From Flavobacteriaceae bacterium (GTDB lineage Bacteria > Bacteroidota > Bacteroidia > Flavobacteriales > Flavobacteriaceae), in assembly GCA_027065775.1 (NCBI GenBank), contig JAMONN010000174.1, forward strand, positions 1 to 33,687: a stretch of DNA of 33,687 nt, in the 5' to 3' direction. The notes beneath the pieces are model-generated. The model was given only the letters and a program-made list of their open reading frames with translations, did no database searches and had not been told where the DNA came from. A program made the position numbers and the translations under genes. Shown here one piece after another: positions 33,254 to 33,687 of the stretch. How positions within the stretch are numbered: the stretch's first letter is position 1; each line of letters begins with the position of its first letter.

Positions 33254-33687
33254 TTAATCTTCTTTTTTCTCTTCTATTTTCTCTATTTTCTCATCATTAA
33301 AAATCTTCACTAACATACCGTCATAAGCACCAACAACTGGTTTTGACACTAATGAAGTTCCGTTTTTAAGACCTTTAATAATAACTTTATCTGCTGAAAA
33401 ATAAACAGGATTTACATCAATTAAATTAAGGATAGTCTCATTTACCACAAAAAGTTGTTTGTTTTCTATCAATAATTTTCTTGAAATTTCAAAAGCATTT
33501 TCCTCTGATTTCGCCACTAAATCTGCTTCTAAATACATGCCTTCTTTTAAATCTTTATGAGCAACTTGAATGTATGCTTTTATCGTTTGAGAAGTTGCAT
33601 CAACCTTACCATTTATTCTGATGACTTTACCTGAATATTCTTTCGTTTTTTCAAGATTATGCAATTTTACGGAGTTTCCTTTTTTAA
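33254..33687 (-). CDS. RND efflux periplasmic adaptor (partial, C-terminal part)
   Basis: The frame is open to the right edge; translation from the edge begins KKGNSVKLHNLEKTKEYSGK. It covers roughly the last 144 residues: a beta-barrel-like region (KVIRINGKVDATSQTIKAYI, QVAHKDLKEGMYLEADLVAK) and the membrane-proximal domain (FVVNETILNLIDVNPVYFSADKVIIKGLKNGTSLVSKP). The protein ends in a charged tail (EKIEKIEEKKED). This fits an HlyD/AcrA-type membrane fusion protein that bridges the RND pump and TolC. A TTG at 33664 is not a credible start because the homologous region runs on upstream. First gene (within view) of the pump operon. Confidence 0.85.
   Translation of the reverse strand, partial: KKGNSVKLHNLEKTKEYSGKVIRINGKVDATSQTIKAYIQVAHKDLKEGMYLEADLVAKSEENAFEISRKLLIENKQLFVVNETILNLIDVNPVYFSADKVIIKGLKNGTSLVSKPVVGAYDGMLVKIFNDEKIEKIEEKKED

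Overview
The window is low-GC DNA (A+T rich throughout) that reads as a chromosome segment of a member of the Flavobacteriaceae, probably a marine or gliding type; the genus cannot be fixed from sequence alone. The evidence is sprA (type IX secretion/gliding translocon) in the order ruvA-sprA-gcvH, Bacteroidota-type promoters (-33 TTTG, -7 TAnnTTTG), lipoproteins with short Bacteroidota-style lipoboxes, a DUF2723 (GT117) membrane protein, DUF4920, and intergenic repeat types typical of this group.

Layout. 1-1143 (-) is the N-terminal part of a DUF2723 membrane protein running off the left edge. 1300-2850 looks like an accessory block: a YhcG-type PDDEXK nuclease (-) whose promoter is flanked by two similar palindromes, plus a small DUF4177-like protein. 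2852-3836 (-) holds two lipoproteins, one with a c-type haem motif and one with DUF4920. From 3980 the + strand carries maeB, then the operon ruvA-sprA-gcvH-vanZ-like, two TonB paralogues, and a deoC / WbpD-like acetyltransferase / RemB-like outer-membrane barrel / lipoprotein cluster. A terminator and tRNA-Gln(TTG) (-) close that half. Next come etfB-etfA, a bifunctional-nuclease (DUF151) gene, a CNT nucleoside transporter and thyA. These are followed by a REP-associated (IS200-like) transposase with four hairpins, a 2TM-dihydrofolate reductase fusion and a small unknown protein. The right end (-) is a tripartite efflux operon: adaptor (cut by the edge), RND pump and TolC.

How genes work together. 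SprA is the outer-membrane channel of type IX secretion. The two TonBs energise outer-membrane receptors, and the RemB-like barrel carries a TonB-C-like domain at its N-terminus, so three related domains lie within about 4 kb. CNT transporter, thymidylate synthase and DHFR form a nucleoside/thymidylate/folate group; DeoC also belongs to deoxynucleoside metabolism. EtfAB passes electrons from acyl-CoA dehydrogenases.

Most striking observations: (1) the promoter of the nuclease at 2449-2510, with a -7 box between two palindromes; (2) the transposase and hairpin cluster between thyA and the DHFR gene; (3) the membrane-anchored DHFR; (4) the TonB-C-like domain fused to a barrel; (5) a perfect 24-bp palindrome and a second inverted repeat before etfB; (6) several families of short intergenic repeats, often directly upstream of a start codon. 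No stretch over 300 bases lacks a gene.
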